Assembly: GCF_003634935.1 (NCBI RefSeq)
Contig: NZ_RBXO01000001.1
Location: 1,637,501 to 1,701,500 of the forward strand
Source: Saccharothrix australiensis
GTDB lineage: Bacteria > Actinomycetota > Actinomycetes > Mycobacteriales > Pseudonocardiaceae
Direction of reading: 5' to 3'
DNA: 64,000 bases
Positions 36,191 through 47,595 of the stretch are shown here, in pieces. A program made the translations under genes and the position numbers. The notes under the pieces were generated by a model. The model saw only the letters and a list, made by a program, of their open reading frames with translations. It did not search any database and had not been told where the DNA came from. Each line of letters opens with the position of its first letter. Positions within the stretch are counted from its first letter, which is position 1.

Positions 36191-38293
36191 TCAGGCGAAC
36201 TCCAGCCCGGTGGCGCCGGCCAGGAAGGTCAACTGGTCCACGGCCAGCCCCACCGATCGGCTCACCGACCGTCCCGCGTGTCCCACCTCGGTCTCCCGGC
36301 GCAACAGCACGGGGTGCTTCGTCGGGTCGCTCGCCGTCGCGTGCTGTAGCGCGGCGCACATCTTGCGGGCGTGGTTGGGGTCCACGCGGCTGTCCGACTC
36401 GAACACCGTGAACAGCACCGAAGGGTACTCAACACCGGGCCGCACCCGGTGGTACGGGGAGTAGGACAGCAGCCACGCCAGCTCTTCCGGCACCGACGCG
36501 CTGCCGTACTCCTCCGCCCACAGCCGTCCGAGCAGGAAGTTCTCGTACCGCACCATGTCCAGCAGTGGCGCCGAGCACACCACGGCCGCGTACAGCTCCG
36601 GGCGCTGGGTCAGGGCCGCGCCCACGAGCAGCCCGCCGTTGGAGCCGCCCGTGATCGCGAGCTGCTGCGGCGTGGTCCAGCCGTCGGCCACGAGCTTCTC
36701 CGCCGCCGCGTGGAAGTCGTCGAACACGTTCTGCTTGCGCTCGCGCATCCCGGCCCGGTGCCACTCCTCGCCCTCCTCGTCGCCGCCGCGCAGCGAGGCG
36801 TGCACCCACACCCCGCCCGCCTCCACCCAGGCGAGGGCGGTGGCCTGGTAACCGGGGCCGCGGCCGACCGCGAAGCCGCCGTAGCCGGTGAGCAGGGTGG
36901 GGCGCGGCAGGTCGGGGCGCCGCTCGCCGGAGACGACGAACATCCGGACGGTGGTCCCGTCGAGGGACGTGTAGGGGATCTGCTGGGTGGTCACGGCGGG
37001 CAGCTCGACCGCGCCCGGCGCGGCGGCGTGCAAGGTGGTCCGGTGGTCCGACAGGGAGAACCGGTACACCGACAGCGGGGTCACGAAGTCGGAGAACCCG
37101 AACCACAGGACGTCCCGGTCGGTGTCGGTCGCCCGGTCCACGGTGGACCAGCCGTGCAGCGACCCGGTGCCGGGCAACGGGATCTCGCCCCGGTGCTCGC
37201 CGGTCGCCGCGTCGTGCAGGTGCAGCTCGGACACCGCGTGCCGCGTGCGCAGCAGCACCAGCGAGCCGTCCAGCCAGGTCGCCCCGTCCAGCACCGAGTC
37301 GGGTTGCTCGGGCACGAGCTCGGTCCAGTCGGCGGGGTCGGCCGGGTCCTCCGGGTCCGTGACGCACAGCCGGAAGCGCGGCGCGTCGAGGCTGGTGCGC
37401 AGGTAGAGGCGGCCGTCCTCGACCCGAGCCGAGCACTGCGCGCCCCGGTCGACCGTGATCACCGGCCGGAGCTCGCCGGTCCCGTGCAGGTCCGCGATCC
37501 ACACCGAGTCCCGCCGCACCGTGCCCGGCGCGCCGTTGACGATCAGCCAGCGGCCGTCCTCGGTGACGGACAGGCCGTAGTAGTACGTGTGGTCCAGCCC
37601 GTCGCCGTGCACGTTCACGTCGGTCGACGGGTCGGTGCCGACGCGGTGCCGCCACACCCGGCGGTGGAACTGGCGCTCGTCCTCGGGCACCAGCTCCGGG
37701 TCGACCCGGCGGACGTAGAAGAACTCCTCGCCGCCGGGCAACCACCCGACGGGGGAGTAGCGGCACCGGTCGATGGGTCCCTCGACCAGGTCGCCGGTGG
37801 CCACGTCCAGGACGTGCAGCAGCGAGTGCTCGTCGCCGCCCACGGAGACCTGGTAGGCGAGCCGGGTGCCCTCTACGGAGGGTGACCACCGGTCGAGGGT
37901 GGTGCGACCGGAGGGGTCGAGCGCGCCCACGTCCAGCAGGACGCGTTCGACGCCGTCCTCCAGGACGTGGAGGACCGGGTGGTCCTGGTCGGGTCCGCGG
38001 CGGGTGTAGAACGCGCGCCCGGCGCGCCACACCGGCGTGCCGACGGCGCCGGTGCGCATGAGTTCCGCCAGGCGAGCGCCCAGCGGCGCACGTCCCGGCA
38101 GCGCGTCGAGCCAGTCGCGGGCCAGGGTGTCCTGGGCCGCGGACCACTCGGCGGTACGGGGGTCGGAGGGGTCCTCCAGCCAGCGGTAGGGGTCGGCCAC
38201 CGGATGTCCGTGCAGGCGCTCGACCAGGTCGAGCCGCTCCGCGGCGGGGTAGGTGGCTGGCGCGGGCAGGGCCGCGGGGGAAGGCTCGGTCAC
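36191..38293 (-). CDS. Prolyl oligopeptidase family serine peptidase (S9A)
   Basis: 700 residues. An N-terminal seven-bladed propeller (opening DLVERLHGHPVADPYRWLED) precedes an alpha/beta-hydrolase domain with nucleophile Ser ~551 in TGGSNGGLLVG and catalytic His ~672 in EVGHAG; the Asp is in FESDSRVDPNHAR. It cleaves short peptides after proline. No signal peptide. The start is placed at GTG 38293 (MTEPSPAALPAPATYPAAER), the usual N-terminus; ATG at 38326 would add 11 residues. Confidence 0.92.
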   Translation of the reverse strand: MTEPSPAALPAPATYPAAERLDLVERLHGHPVADPYRWLEDPSDPRTAEWSAAQDTLARDWLDALPGRAPLGARLAELMRTGAVGTPVWRAGRAFYTRRGPDQDHPVLHVLEDGVERVLLDVGALDPSGRTTLDRWSPSVEGTRLAYQVSVGGDEHSLLHVLDVATGDLVEGPIDRCRYSPVGWLPGGEEFFYVRRVDPELVPEDERQFHRRVWRHRVGTDPSTDVNVHGDGLDHTYYYGLSVTEDGRWLIVNGAPGTVRRDSVWIADLHGTGELRPVITVDRGAQCSARVEDGRLYLRTSLDAPRFRLCVTDPEDPADPADWTELVPEQPDSVLDGATWLDGSLVLLRTRHAVSELHLHDAATGEHRGEIPLPGTGSLHGWSTVDRATDTDRDVLWFGFSDFVTPLSVYRFSLSDHRTTLHAAAPGAVELPAVTTQQIPYTSLDGTTVRMFVVSGERRPDLPRPTLLTGYGGFAVGRGPGYQATALAWVEAGGVWVHASLRGGDEEGEEWHRAGMRERKQNVFDDFHAAAEKLVADGWTTPQQLAITGGSNGGLLVGAALTQRPELYAAVVCSAPLLDMVRYENFLLGRLWAEEYGSASVPEELAWLLSYSPYHRVRPGVEYPSVLFTVFESDSRVDPNHARKMCAALQHATASDPTKHPVLLRRETEVGHAGRSVSRSVGLAVDQLTFLAGATGLEFA

Positions 38294-38445
38294 CTCACCG
38301 AGAGTAGCGCGCCAACTGAAAACCATGTCCGATAGGGAGGTGTTCACCGAAGTTTTGATCTCGGCTGCATGACGCGTCACGTATCACACGTGATTTTTGG
38401 GGCCGATGTGTGGTCTGCTATGCCTGAACCGGTGGAGGTGGTCGC

Positions 38446-39102
38446 GTGCCAGACCGACAACCCACCCCGATCGGCGCCCTGGCGAACGCCGGGCTCGCGC
38501 CGGTGGCCCCGTCCGGCCAAAAACAGCTTTCGGTGCACACCGTGGTGGACGGGGAGGGGGCCGGTCCGGCACCCGTGGTGTTGCCCTGGGGGAGACGGAA
38601 AGTCCTGCTGCTGAACGCCACCTTCGAGCCGTTGACCGCGCTGCCGCTGCGGCGCGCGGTGGTCCTGGTGGTGTGCGGGAAGGCCGAGGTGGTGCACGGC
38701 GACCCGGCGGGCGCCGTGGTGCACTCGTCCACGGCCCAGGTGGTCGTGCCCTCGGTGATCCGGCTGAGCAACTACGTCCGGGTGCCCTACCGCGGCCGGG
38801 TGCCGCTGACCCGCGCCGGTCTCATGCACCGGGACCGCTACCGGTGCGCGTACTGCGGCGGGCGCGCCGAGACGATCGACCACGTGGTGCCGCGCTCGCG
38901 GGGCGGGCCCCACACGTGGCAGAACTGCGTGGCCTGCTGCGCGCGGTGCAACCACCGCAAGGCGGACAAGCTGCTGTCCGAACTGGGCTGGCGGCTGCGC
39001 GTCGTGCCCAACGCGCCGCGCGGTCCGCACTGGCGGCTGCTGGCCGGCGTGACCGAGGCCGACCCGCTGTGGCTGCCCTACCTGGGTGAGCCCGCGGCGT
39101 AG
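38446..39102 (+). CDS. HNH endonuclease
   Basis: 218 residues. The C-terminal half has a canonical HNH module with zinc-binding cysteines: YRCAYCGGRAETIDHVVPRS, RGGPHTWQNCVACCARCNHR, then KADKLLSELGW. The N-terminal part (VLLLNATFEPLTALPLRRAV, VIRLSNYVRVPYRGRVPLTR) is that of the widespread chromosomal actinobacterial HNH family, whose role is unknown. Not associated with a phage terminase or a restriction methylase. It is convergent with the VRIT-repeat gene, one base between the stops. Confidence 0.88.
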   Translation: MPDRQPTPIGALANAGLAPVAPSGQKQLSVHTVVDGEGAGPAPVVLPWGRRKVLLLNATFEPLTALPLRRAVVLVVCGKAEVVHGDPAGAVVHSSTAQVVVPSVIRLSNYVRVPYRGRVPLTRAGLMHRDRYRCAYCGGRAETIDHVVPRSRGGPHTWQNCVACCARCNHRKADKLLSELGWRLRVVPNAPRGPHWRLLAGVTEADPLWLPYLGEPAA

Positions 39103-39103
39103 G

Positions 39104-39523
39104 TCAGGCCGCCAAGGCGGTGCGGCGCGCCGGGCCGAGCGCGGTGACCCGCACCGGATCGAGCGCGGTGACCCGCACCGAATCGCGTCCCGCGCCGCGC
39201 GCCGAGGCCCGCGCGGTGATGCGGACGGACTCGTCCTCCGCGACCGGCTCACCCGCCGTGACCCCGGCGGGGCCGTGCGCTGTGATCCGGACGCTCTCAC
39301 CAACGGTGACGCGGACCGGGCCGAGCAGTGCGGTGATGCGAACGGAGTCACGGTCCGTGATGCGGACGGAGTCCGACTCCCTGGCCCGGAAGGCTTCGAG
39401 CGCCGTGGCGGGCGTCGGGCCGGAGGGCACCGCGAGACGCCGAACAGACTTACCTGACTCGCCCAATCGGGTGTAAGACGAACGAGTGAGGTCAACGGCC
39501 TGGCTGCGGTTCACGGTGTACAT
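39104..39523 (-). CDS. Unknown protein with VR(I/V)T repeats
   Basis: 139 residues from ATG 39523, with GGAGG eight bases upstream, which supports this frame over others. No family recognised. Residues 1-48 are non-repetitive and polar (RSQAVDLTRSSYTRLGESGK). Residues 49-139 contain seven VR(I/V)T units at 53, 61, 70, 78, 100, 116 and 124, usually 8-9 residues apart and often preceded by DS or ES, plus a diverged copy at 87-90. Alternating hydrophobic/charged pattern suggests short beta strands stacking as a solenoid or hairpins. No signal peptide, Cys or membrane helix. The DNA under it is repetitive (GCGGTGATGCGGAC-like), so it probably grew by unit duplication. An inverted repeat ATCCG-AAA-CGGAT at 39560-39572 upstream may be an operator. 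Confidence 0.6.
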   Translation of the reverse strand: MYTVNRSQAVDLTRSSYTRLGESGKSVRRLAVPSGPTPATALEAFRARESDSVRITDRDSVRITALLGPVRVTVGESVRITAHGPAGVTAGEPVAEDESVRITARASARGAGRDSVRVTALDPVRVTALGPARRTALAA

Positions 39524-40202
39524 GTCGTGTCCTCCGAGACTCAAGGGGCGGGAATTGGTATCCGAAACGGATGCGCAAGACCCGTACAGGTGAAAAGCTA
39601 GAAGCCGAGTGGGCGGAGGACAAGACGCCAAACCGGCCGCCATTCGACTCCTTCCGGCGGGAGGCCGGACGGCCGTGCGCACTACGACGGTAGAACCGCT
39701 CGGTTACCGCGTTCGGCGACGACGCGCGCCCACCGGTTAACGCGAGGTTCGGTCACGGACCGTGCCCTTCGGAAGCGGCGCGGTGACCAGGTGGACCCGG
39801 AAGTGCCTGGGATCGCCCCTCTCGGTGTTCCCGCCAAGTCCTCACCCGATCGGCATTCCACCTGGCGACGGCCGCCTGTGGCCCGCGTTTGCCCGCCACG
39901 CGACCCTCCGCGGCGTCCCGACCGCGTGCTCCCGGACCCGCCCTCCGCACGGCCGGCTCCGAACGCGCGCCGTGCGCGTCCCGCCCGAGGGCCTGCTCCG
40001 GGACGGGTCGGCCGGGGCGTGCGGGTTTCGGCACTTTGCGGTCTCAATTGGTGGTGGCACGGGCGGCGGTTCCCCGATCGGGGCTCTTCGAACCGCCGGC
40101 CGGGACGCCCGCGTCCGCCCGCGCACCGCGTCCTCGTGCGCCCGTGCCCCCGCGCGCACCCTCTCCCGGACGTGAGCAGGGGGATCGGTTACCGTAACCG
40201 CC
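39524..40202. other. About 680 bases without a supportable gene
   Basis: The left part should hold the promoter of the VRIT-repeat gene, including the ATCCG-AAA-CGGAT inverted repeat (39560-39572). The right part should hold the promoter of the membrane/DUF5130 pair. The frames between are Arg/Pro/Ala-rich noise. I see no RNA gene. Confidence 0.45.
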
Positions 40203-40445
40203 GTGACCATCGTGGAGACCGTGCTCGTCTTCGCGCTGATCCCGCTGGCCATCTACGGCGTGATCACGCTACTGACGCTGAGGCCGAAGGCCACCCGCAT
40301 CGTGCGGTACCGCCCGGGCCAGGAATGGGACTACGCGCCCGTGTGGTGGAGCGCGAACCCCGGCGGCCTGTCCGCCGACCACCACTCCGGGGCCGAGCCG
40401 GCCTCGGGCCCGACTGCCAGGGGAGGTGCCCGTGGCAACTGGTGA
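40203..40445 (+). CDS. Small membrane protein upstream of DUF5130
   Basis: 80 residues: a single membrane helix (VETVLVFALIPLAIYGVITL) then a basic segment (RPKATRIVRYRPGQEWDYAP, later VWWSANP) and a Gly/Ala-rich tail. The W-Y-A-P-V-W-W stretch is typical of a small conserved actinobacterial membrane protein of unknown function. GTG start at 40203. Its end overlaps the next gene by 14 bases, so the two are coupled and probably act together. Confidence 0.75.
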   Translation: MTIVETVLVFALIPLAIYGVITLLTLRPKATRIVRYRPGQEWDYAPVWWSANPGGLSADHHSGAEPASGPTARGGARGNW

Positions 40446-40908
40446 GATCTCCCGCGTGGACCCGGCGGAGCTGGAAGTCGGCGCGGTCGTGACCAACAGC
40501 GGTCGCGTGTCGGCCGCGAAGATGTACACGCCGCACGCGCCGACCCTGCCGTTCACGCCGGTGCAACTGGCGTCGCTGGACGAGGCGATCACGCTGGCCA
40601 GCCGCACCACGGGCCTGGACTTCAGCGTCTACCTCGGCGAACTCGGCTCCGACAGCCGGGCCAGGGCGGAGGAGTTGCACGCCGCCACCCCGCGCCCGTC
40701 GCACGCGGTCCTGGTGGCGGTCTCGCCGGGCGAGCGCGTGGTGGAGGTCGTCACCGGCGAGGAGTCGCACCGCCGGCTCGCCGACCGGGGCGCCAAGCTC
40801 GCCGTGATGAGCATGGTGGCGTCGTTCAAGGAGGGCGACCTCGCGGGCGGCCTGGTGAGCGGCCTGCGGATGCTCACCGACCAGGCGGGCCACGCGCCGC
40901 GCTCCTGA
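40432..40908 (+). CDS. DUF5130 protein (TPM-like fold suspected)
   Basis: 158 residues. SAAKMYTPHAPTLPFTPVQL, SRTTGLDFSVYLGELGSDSR and HAVLVAVSPGERVVEVVTGE match the DUF5130 family of actinobacteria, which is often near pepN. Residues look like a TPM/YgcG-type fold with a final helix (SMVASFKEGDLAGGLVSGLR). Cytoplasmic or membrane-associated through its partner; function unknown. GTG 40432 is chosen because AGGGGAGG lies five bases before it; the GTG at 40426 overlaps that site. Confidence 0.8.
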   Translation: MATGEISRVDPAELEVGAVVTNSGRVSAAKMYTPHAPTLPFTPVQLASLDEAITLASRTTGLDFSVYLGELGSDSRARAEELHAATPRPSHAVLVAVSPGERVVEVVTGEESHRRLADRGAKLAVMSMVASFKEGDLAGGLVSGLRMLTDQAGHAPRS

Positions 40909-40922
40909 CGCACCGACCAACG

Positions 40923-40957
40923 CGGAGGCCGCGTCCCGACCCGGGGCGCGGCCTCCG
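40923..40957. terminator. 11-bp hairpin after DUF5130
   Basis: CGGAGGCCGCG (40923-40933) pairs with CGCGGCCTCCG (40947-40957) around a 13-base loop, 15 bases after the stop. Confidence 0.78.
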
Positions 40958-41057
40958 TCGTGCCCGACCCCACCTGCGCACCCGACGGCGACGCACGCCC
41001 CGCGACGCACGCCCGGCGACGCACGCCCGACGACTCCGACCGCCGCGACGCGGACAC

Positions 41058-41095
41058 GGCGGAGGCCGCACCCCCGAGGGGATGCGGCCTCCGCC
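41058..41095. terminator. 13-bp hairpin after pepN
   Basis: GGCGGAGGCCGCA (41058-41070) pairs with TGCGGCCTCCGCC (41083-41095) around a 12-base loop, 12 bases from the pepN stop on the minus strand. With 40923-40957 it makes a double terminator between convergent genes. The spacer between them carries short CGACGCACGCCC repeats. Confidence 0.8.
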
Positions 41096-41106
41096 ACCGG
41101 CCCGGC

Positions 41107-43668
<2,562 letters not shown>

Positions 43669-43730
43669 TGGTCACCTCGTCTGCCGGCGTCGCCTGGGCT
43701 GGGCGCCGACCTCGTCGGAACGGGGGAAGG

Positions 43731-43752
43731 TGTCGTGTCGGTGAACACGACA
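43731..43752. promoter_or_regulatory. Inverted repeat between pepN and the DsbA-like gene
   Basis: TGTCGTGT (43731-43738) and ACACGACA (43745-43752) form a perfect 8-6-8 palindrome in the divergent intergenic region. The regulator is unknown. Confidence 0.5.
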
Positions 43753-43888
43753 GTCGCATCCAATCACGTGAGGCGGGGTTGGGTGGACTCCGTCCGAGGG
43801 AAGAGTCCGCGCGTCCCCGTGGTTGGCAACTGACGTGAGCCGCAGCGGCGGCCCGCTACTGACCGCCTGAGCACGAGGAGAACCCGCC

Positions 43889-44503
43889 ATGTCGACAGCA
43901 GGCGCCACGAAGGTCGACTTCTACTTCGACCCGGCCTGCCCGTTCGCCTGGATCACCTCCCGCTGGATCCTGGAGGTGGAGCAGCACCGCGACCTCGACC
44001 TCGCGTTCCGGGTGATGAGCCTGTCGGTGCTGAACGAGGGCCGTGACCTGGATGCCCGCTACCGCGAGTTCCTGGACAACGCGTGGGGCCCCGTGCGCGT
44101 CGCGATCGCCGCCGCCCGGCACCACGGCGACGAGGTCCTGCGCGACCTCTACACGGCGATGGGCACCCGCATCCACAACGAGGGCAACAACGACTACGAC
44201 GAGGTCGTCAAGCTCGCGCTGGAGGAGGTCGGGCTGCCCGCCGAGCTGGCCGCCGCCGCGCACTCCACCGAGTACGACGAGGAGCTGCGGGCGAGCCACC
44301 ACCGCGGCATGGACCCGGTCGGCGAGGACGTCGGCACGCCCACCATCCACATCGACGGCGTGGCGTTCTTCGGGCCGGTGCTGTCGAAGATCCCGCGCGG
44401 CGAGGACGCCGTGAAGGTGTTCGACGGCGCGGTGGCGCTGGCGAGCTTCCCGCAGTTCTTCGAGCTGAAGCGCACCCGGACCGGCGGCCTGGACTTCTCG
44501 TGA
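43889..44503 (+). CDS. DsbA-family mycothiol-dependent reductase (Rv2466c-like)
   Basis: 204 residues of thioredoxin/DsbA fold: [40 protein letters not shown] and [20 protein letters not shown] closely match the actinobacterial nitroreductase Rv2466c. The active site here is CPFA, so only the first Cys is present; the mycobacterial protein has CPWC. A monothiol form would need mycothiol to resolve its sulphenic or mixed-disulphide state, in line with the family. GAGGAG lies nine bases before the ATG. A strong hairpin follows. Confidence 0.9.
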   Translation: MSTAGATKVDFYFDPACPFAWITSRWILEVEQHRDLDLAFRVMSLSVLNEGRDLDARYREFLDNAWGPVRVAIAAARHHGDEVLRDLYTAMGTRIHNEGNNDYDEVVKLALEEVGLPAELAAAAHSTEYDEELRASHHRGMDPVGEDVGTPTIHIDGVAFFGPVLSKIPRGEDAVKVFDGAVALASFPQFFELKRTRTGGLDFS

Positions 44504-44510
44504 CCCGGCG

Positions 44511-44553
44511 GATGTGACACCCTGGGGCGCGATCAGGCCCAGGGTGTCACATC
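44511..44553 (+). terminator. 16-bp hairpin after the DsbA-like gene
   Basis: GATGTGACACCCTGGG (44511-44526) pairs perfectly with 44538-44553 around an 11-base loop. The next gene starts 16 bases later, so the hairpin may also attenuate read-through. Confidence 0.85.
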
Positions 44554-44569
44554 ACGCGGGAGTCAGCGC

Positions 44570-45925
44570 ATGATCGAGGTCGTCAACCCGACCACCGAAG
44601 AGGTCATCGGCACGGTCCGCGCGGGCACGGTCGGGGAGGTCGACGCGGCGGTCGGCCGGGCCGTCGCCGCGTTCCCCGCCTGGGCCGCGACCCCGGTCGA
44701 GGACCGCGTGGACGCCGTGCGGCGGATCGCCGACGGCCTCGCCGCGCGGGCGGACGAGCTGGCCGCGACGATGGTCGCGGAGATGGGCACCACCAGCGCC
44801 TTCGCCACGAAGGTCCAGGTGCCGAACCCGATCGCGATCGCCCGCGCCGTCGCCGACGTGGTGGCGGGCGGCTACTTCGACGGCGAGCGCGTCGGCCACT
44901 CGCTGGTCCTGCGCGAGCCGGTGGGCGTGGTCGCCGCGATCACGCCGTGGAACTTCCCGCTCCAGCAGATGGTCGCCAAGGTCGTGCCCGCGCTCGTGGC
45001 GGGCGACACCGTGGTGCTCAAGCCCAGCGAACTCGCGCCGCTCACGGCCGACCTGCTGGCCGAGGTGGTGACCGCCGCCGGTGTGCCGCACGGCGTGTTC
45101 GGGCTCGTGCACGGCACCGGGCCGGTGGTCGGCGAGGCGCTCGCGGCGCACCCGATGGTGGACATGGTGTCGTTCACCGGTTCGACCCGCGCCGGCCGGC
45201 GCGTCGCGGCGCTGGCCGCCGAGACCGTCAAGCGGGTGGCGCTGGAACTCGGCGGCAAGTCCGCCAACGTCGTGCTCGACGACGCCGACCTCGGCCGCGC
45301 GGTGAAGATCGGCGTCGCCAACGCGTTCATGAACAACGGCCAGGCGTGCAGCGCGTGGACCCGGCTGCTGGTGCCCGCCGACCGGCACGACGAGGCCGTG
45401 GAGCTGGCCGCCGCGGCGGCGGCGAAGCACGTGCCCGGCGACCCGGCCCTGCCCACGACCCGCCTGGGCCCGGCCGTGTCCGCCGCACAGCGGGACCGGG
45501 TCGTCGGCTACATCCGGCAGGGCGTCGCGGAGGGCGCGCGGCTCGCGCACGGCGGGCCGGACGCGCCGACGGACCGCGGCTTCCACGTCGCGCCGACCGT
45601 GTTCGGCGGCGTCACCGCCGACATGACCATCGCGCGGGAGGAGATCTTCGGCCCGGTGCTGTCCGTGCTGCCCTACTCCGACGAGGACGACGCCGTGCGC
45701 ATCGCGAACGCCACCGTCTACGGGTTGGGCGGCGCGGTGTTCTCCGCCGACGAGGAGCGCGCGCTCGCCGTGGCCAAGCGGATGCGCACCGGGCAGGTGG
45801 ACATCAACGGGGCGGCGTTCAACACCAGCGCGCCGTTCGGGGGCTACCGGCAGTCGGGCAACGGGCGCGAGTTCGGCCGGTTCGGGCTGGACGAGTTCAC
45901 CGAGGTCAAGTCCATCCAACGGTGA
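44570..45925 (+). CDS. NAD(P)-dependent aldehyde dehydrogenase
   Basis: 451 residues, slightly short for the superfamily but with the full core. NAD-site [19 protein letters not shown], catalytic Glu in [20 protein letters not shown] and nucleophile Cys in [15 protein letters not shown] are visible, followed by [17 protein letters not shown]. It oxidises an aldehyde to an acid; the substrate is unknown. GGGAG lies nine bases before the ATG at 44570. It is alone in its unit, downstream of a strong terminator. Confidence 0.92.
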   Translation: MIEVVNPTTEEVIGTVRAGTVGEVDAAVGRAVAAFPAWAATPVEDRVDAVRRIADGLAARADELAATMVAEMGTTSAFATKVQVPNPIAIARAVADVVAGGYFDGERVGHSLVLREPVGVVAAITPWNFPLQQMVAKVVPALVAGDTVVLKPSELAPLTADLLAEVVTAAGVPHGVFGLVHGTGPVVGEALAAHPMVDMVSFTGSTRAGRRVAALAAETVKRVALELGGKSANVVLDDADLGRAVKIGVANAFMNNGQACSAWTRLLVPADRHDEAVELAAAAAAKHVPGDPALPTTRLGPAVSAAQRDRVVGYIRQGVAEGARLAHGGPDAPTDRGFHVAPTVFGGVTADMTIAREEIFGPVLSVLPYSDEDDAVRIANATVYGLGGAVFSADEERALAVAKRMRTGQVDINGAAFNTSAPFGGYRQSGNGREFGRFGLDEFTEVKSIQR

Positions 45926-46012
45926 CGGCCACCCGACCGGGGTCGCCCTTTCCCGGCTACCTCGGCCTTTGCGCCGGCGACCGTGTGCGCCGAGACATCG
46001 CCGCACCGCCGG

Positions 46013-46122
46013 CCGTGTGCACCGCTACCCATGTGCACCGCTACCCATGTGCACCGCTGACCGTGTGCACCGCTGACCGTGTGCACCGCTGACCGTGTGC
46101 ACCGCGGGCCGTGCACACCGCC
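46013..46122. repeat. 16-bp minisatellite in the ALDH-comB gap
   Basis: Nearly seven tandem copies of a 16-bp unit, consensus CCGTGTGCACCGCTGA, with variants CCATGTGCACCGCTAC and a partial last copy. Copies start at 46013, 46029, 46045, 46061, 46077, 46093 and 46109. Two more, inverted, lie near 46336-46371 (TGCACACGGTCAGCGG). Sixteen is not a multiple of three, so it is not coding. Each unit carries the palindrome GTGCAC. The remainder of 45926-46385 holds no gene I can support. Confidence 0.85.
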
Positions 46123-46385
46123 TGAGCCGCGTCCCGTGCGGCCTCGCACAACTCTCAGCCGGCAAGCCCGAAACCGTCGTGGTCGGGTGCTTGGATGCAC
46201 GCAGGGGTTCCCAATTCGGGGGGACGCCTGCGTGCGCTCGCCCTCGCCACCCGCCAGTGCGCACCGCCTTCGTGCGCGCCGTCAGCCGGTCCACACGGCT
46301 AGCGCGATGTGGCGTTGGCTCGCTGGCATCGCCTGCGGTGCACACGACCGCCGTGCACACGGTCAGCGGAATGGCGCATGCGGGC

Positions 46386-47099
46386 TCACGCCCGCAGCAC
46401 GCCGTCCACCAGGCGGGGAACGGCGGTGCTCACGTCGACCCGCGCCGCCAGCGCCACGTCCGCGCCGTGCCCGCCCGCGATCAGCTCCCGCCCCGACACG
46501 CACCCCGCCAGCACGTCCTCCACCGACGACCGCGCGAACACCTCCGCCGCCAGCGACGCCTCCACCGACGCCGTCCCGTACCCGAGCAGCGCCGCCAGCA
46601 CCGCGCCCGCGCCGAGCAGGTCCTCCACCGCCGGCCGCAGCGGACCCCGTTGCTCGCCGACCGGCCCGTCCAGGCGCGTGCCCCACCGCTCACCGGCCGC
46701 GACCACGCCGATCGGGCCTCCCCGCGCCAGCTCGCGCGCGGCCGCGGCGACCGACCGCGCGTTGCGCAGGCACCCGGCCAGCACCAGCGACCCGCTGTCC
46801 GCCGCCAGGTCGCACAGCGTCGCCCCGTTGGGTGACGGCAGCTCCAACTCGGTGCCGGCGGGCAGCTCCACCAGCGACGACGGCCGCAGCGACCACGACG
46901 GGTCGGCGGGTCGCGCCGCGTGCCCCCGGTCGGCCCACCGCACCGGCCGCACCGACGCGCCGCGCCCGACCGCGACGTCGACCGCCGTGCTGAACGACAG
47001 CACGTCCACGATCACCAGCACCGCGCAGAGACCGCCGAGCGCGGTCACCCCCTCGTCGCCCCACTCGAACCGCAGGCGGCATCCCTCTTGTCCGAACAC
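46386..47099 (-). CDS. ComB-like 2-phosphosulfolactate phosphatase family protein
   Basis: 237 residues. VIVDVLSFSTAVDVAVGRGA, ELPSPNGATLCDLAADSGSL and VVAAGERWG match the ComB family, first known from coenzyme M synthesis but widespread in bacteria that lack coenzyme M, where its substrate is unknown. Start is GTG at 47099 (MFGQEGCRLRFEWGDEG). It is divergent from rpiB with only 10 bases between the starts, so both promoters must overlap the neighbouring coding regions or leaders. Confidence 0.85.
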   Translation of the reverse strand: MFGQEGCRLRFEWGDEGVTALGGLCAVLVIVDVLSFSTAVDVAVGRGASVRPVRWADRGHAARPADPSWSLRPSSLVELPAGTELELPSPNGATLCDLAADSGSLVLAGCLRNARSVAAAARELARGGPIGVVAAGERWGTRLDGPVGEQRGPLRPAVEDLLGAGAVLAALLGYGTASVEASLAAEVFARSSVEDVLAGCVSGRELIAGGHGADVALAARVDVSTAVPRLVDGVLRA

Positions 47100-47109
47100 G
47101 CGCGACAGG

Positions 47110-47595
47110 ATGGCAGACTCCCACGACGTGCGCGTCTACCTGGCATCCGACCACGCGGGGTTCGAGCTGAAGGCTCACCTCGTCGAACACCTGACCCGAG
47201 CCGGCCACGAGGTGGTGGACATCGGCCCCGCCGCGTACGACGCGGAGGACGACTACCCGCCGTTCTGCATCGAGGCCGCCCGCCGCGTGGTGGCCGACGA
47301 GGGCAGCCTGGGCGTCGTGATCGGCGGCTCGGGCAACGGCGAGCAGATCGCGGCGAACAAGGTGCCCGGCGCCCGCGCCGCCCTCGCCTACAGCGTCGAG
47401 ACCGCCCGGCTGGCCCGCGAGCACAACGACGCGCAGCTGATCGGCGTCGGCGCGCGGATGCACACCGCCGAGGAGGCGACGGCGATCGTCGAGGCGTTCC
47501 TGGCGACCCCGTTCTCCGACCAGCCCCGGCACGCCCGTCGGATCGCGCTGCTGACCGACTACGAGCGGACCGGAGAGGCGCCGGCGCTGCCCTGA
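47110..47595 (+). CDS. rpiB: Ribose-5-phosphate isomerase B
   Basis: 161 residues. VYLASDHAGFELKAHLVEHL, GVVIGGSGNGEQIAANKVPG and LAYSVETARLAREHNDAQLI are the RpiB/LacAB signatures; the Gly-Ser-Gly-Asn-Gly loop binds the phosphate. It interconverts ribose-5- and ribulose-5-phosphate in the pentose phosphate pathway. The ATG at 47110 has little ribosome-binding sequence, and a GTG at 47129 would give the shorter VRVYLAS start. The stop overlaps the next gene's ATG (TGATG). Confidence 0.93.
   Translation: MADSHDVRVYLASDHAGFELKAHLVEHLTRAGHEVVDIGPAAYDAEDDYPPFCIEAARRVVADEGSLGVVIGGSGNGEQIAANKVPGARAALAYSVETARLAREHNDAQLIGVGARMHTAEEATAIVEAFLATPFSDQPRHARRIALLTDYERTGEAPALP

Noticed and set aside
39104..39523. 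Multi-core precursor of a modified peptide
   Set aside because: The VRIT units lack Cys, Ser/Thr clusters or a leader/core boundary, and no modifying enzyme is nearby.
39682..40047. Arg/Gly-rich open frames in the 39.5-40.2 kb gap
   Set aside because: Overlapping open frames in all phases, low complexity, no start signals.
46013..46122. CRISPR array
   Set aside because: The 16-bp units are head to tail with no spacers, and no cas gene is in the window.
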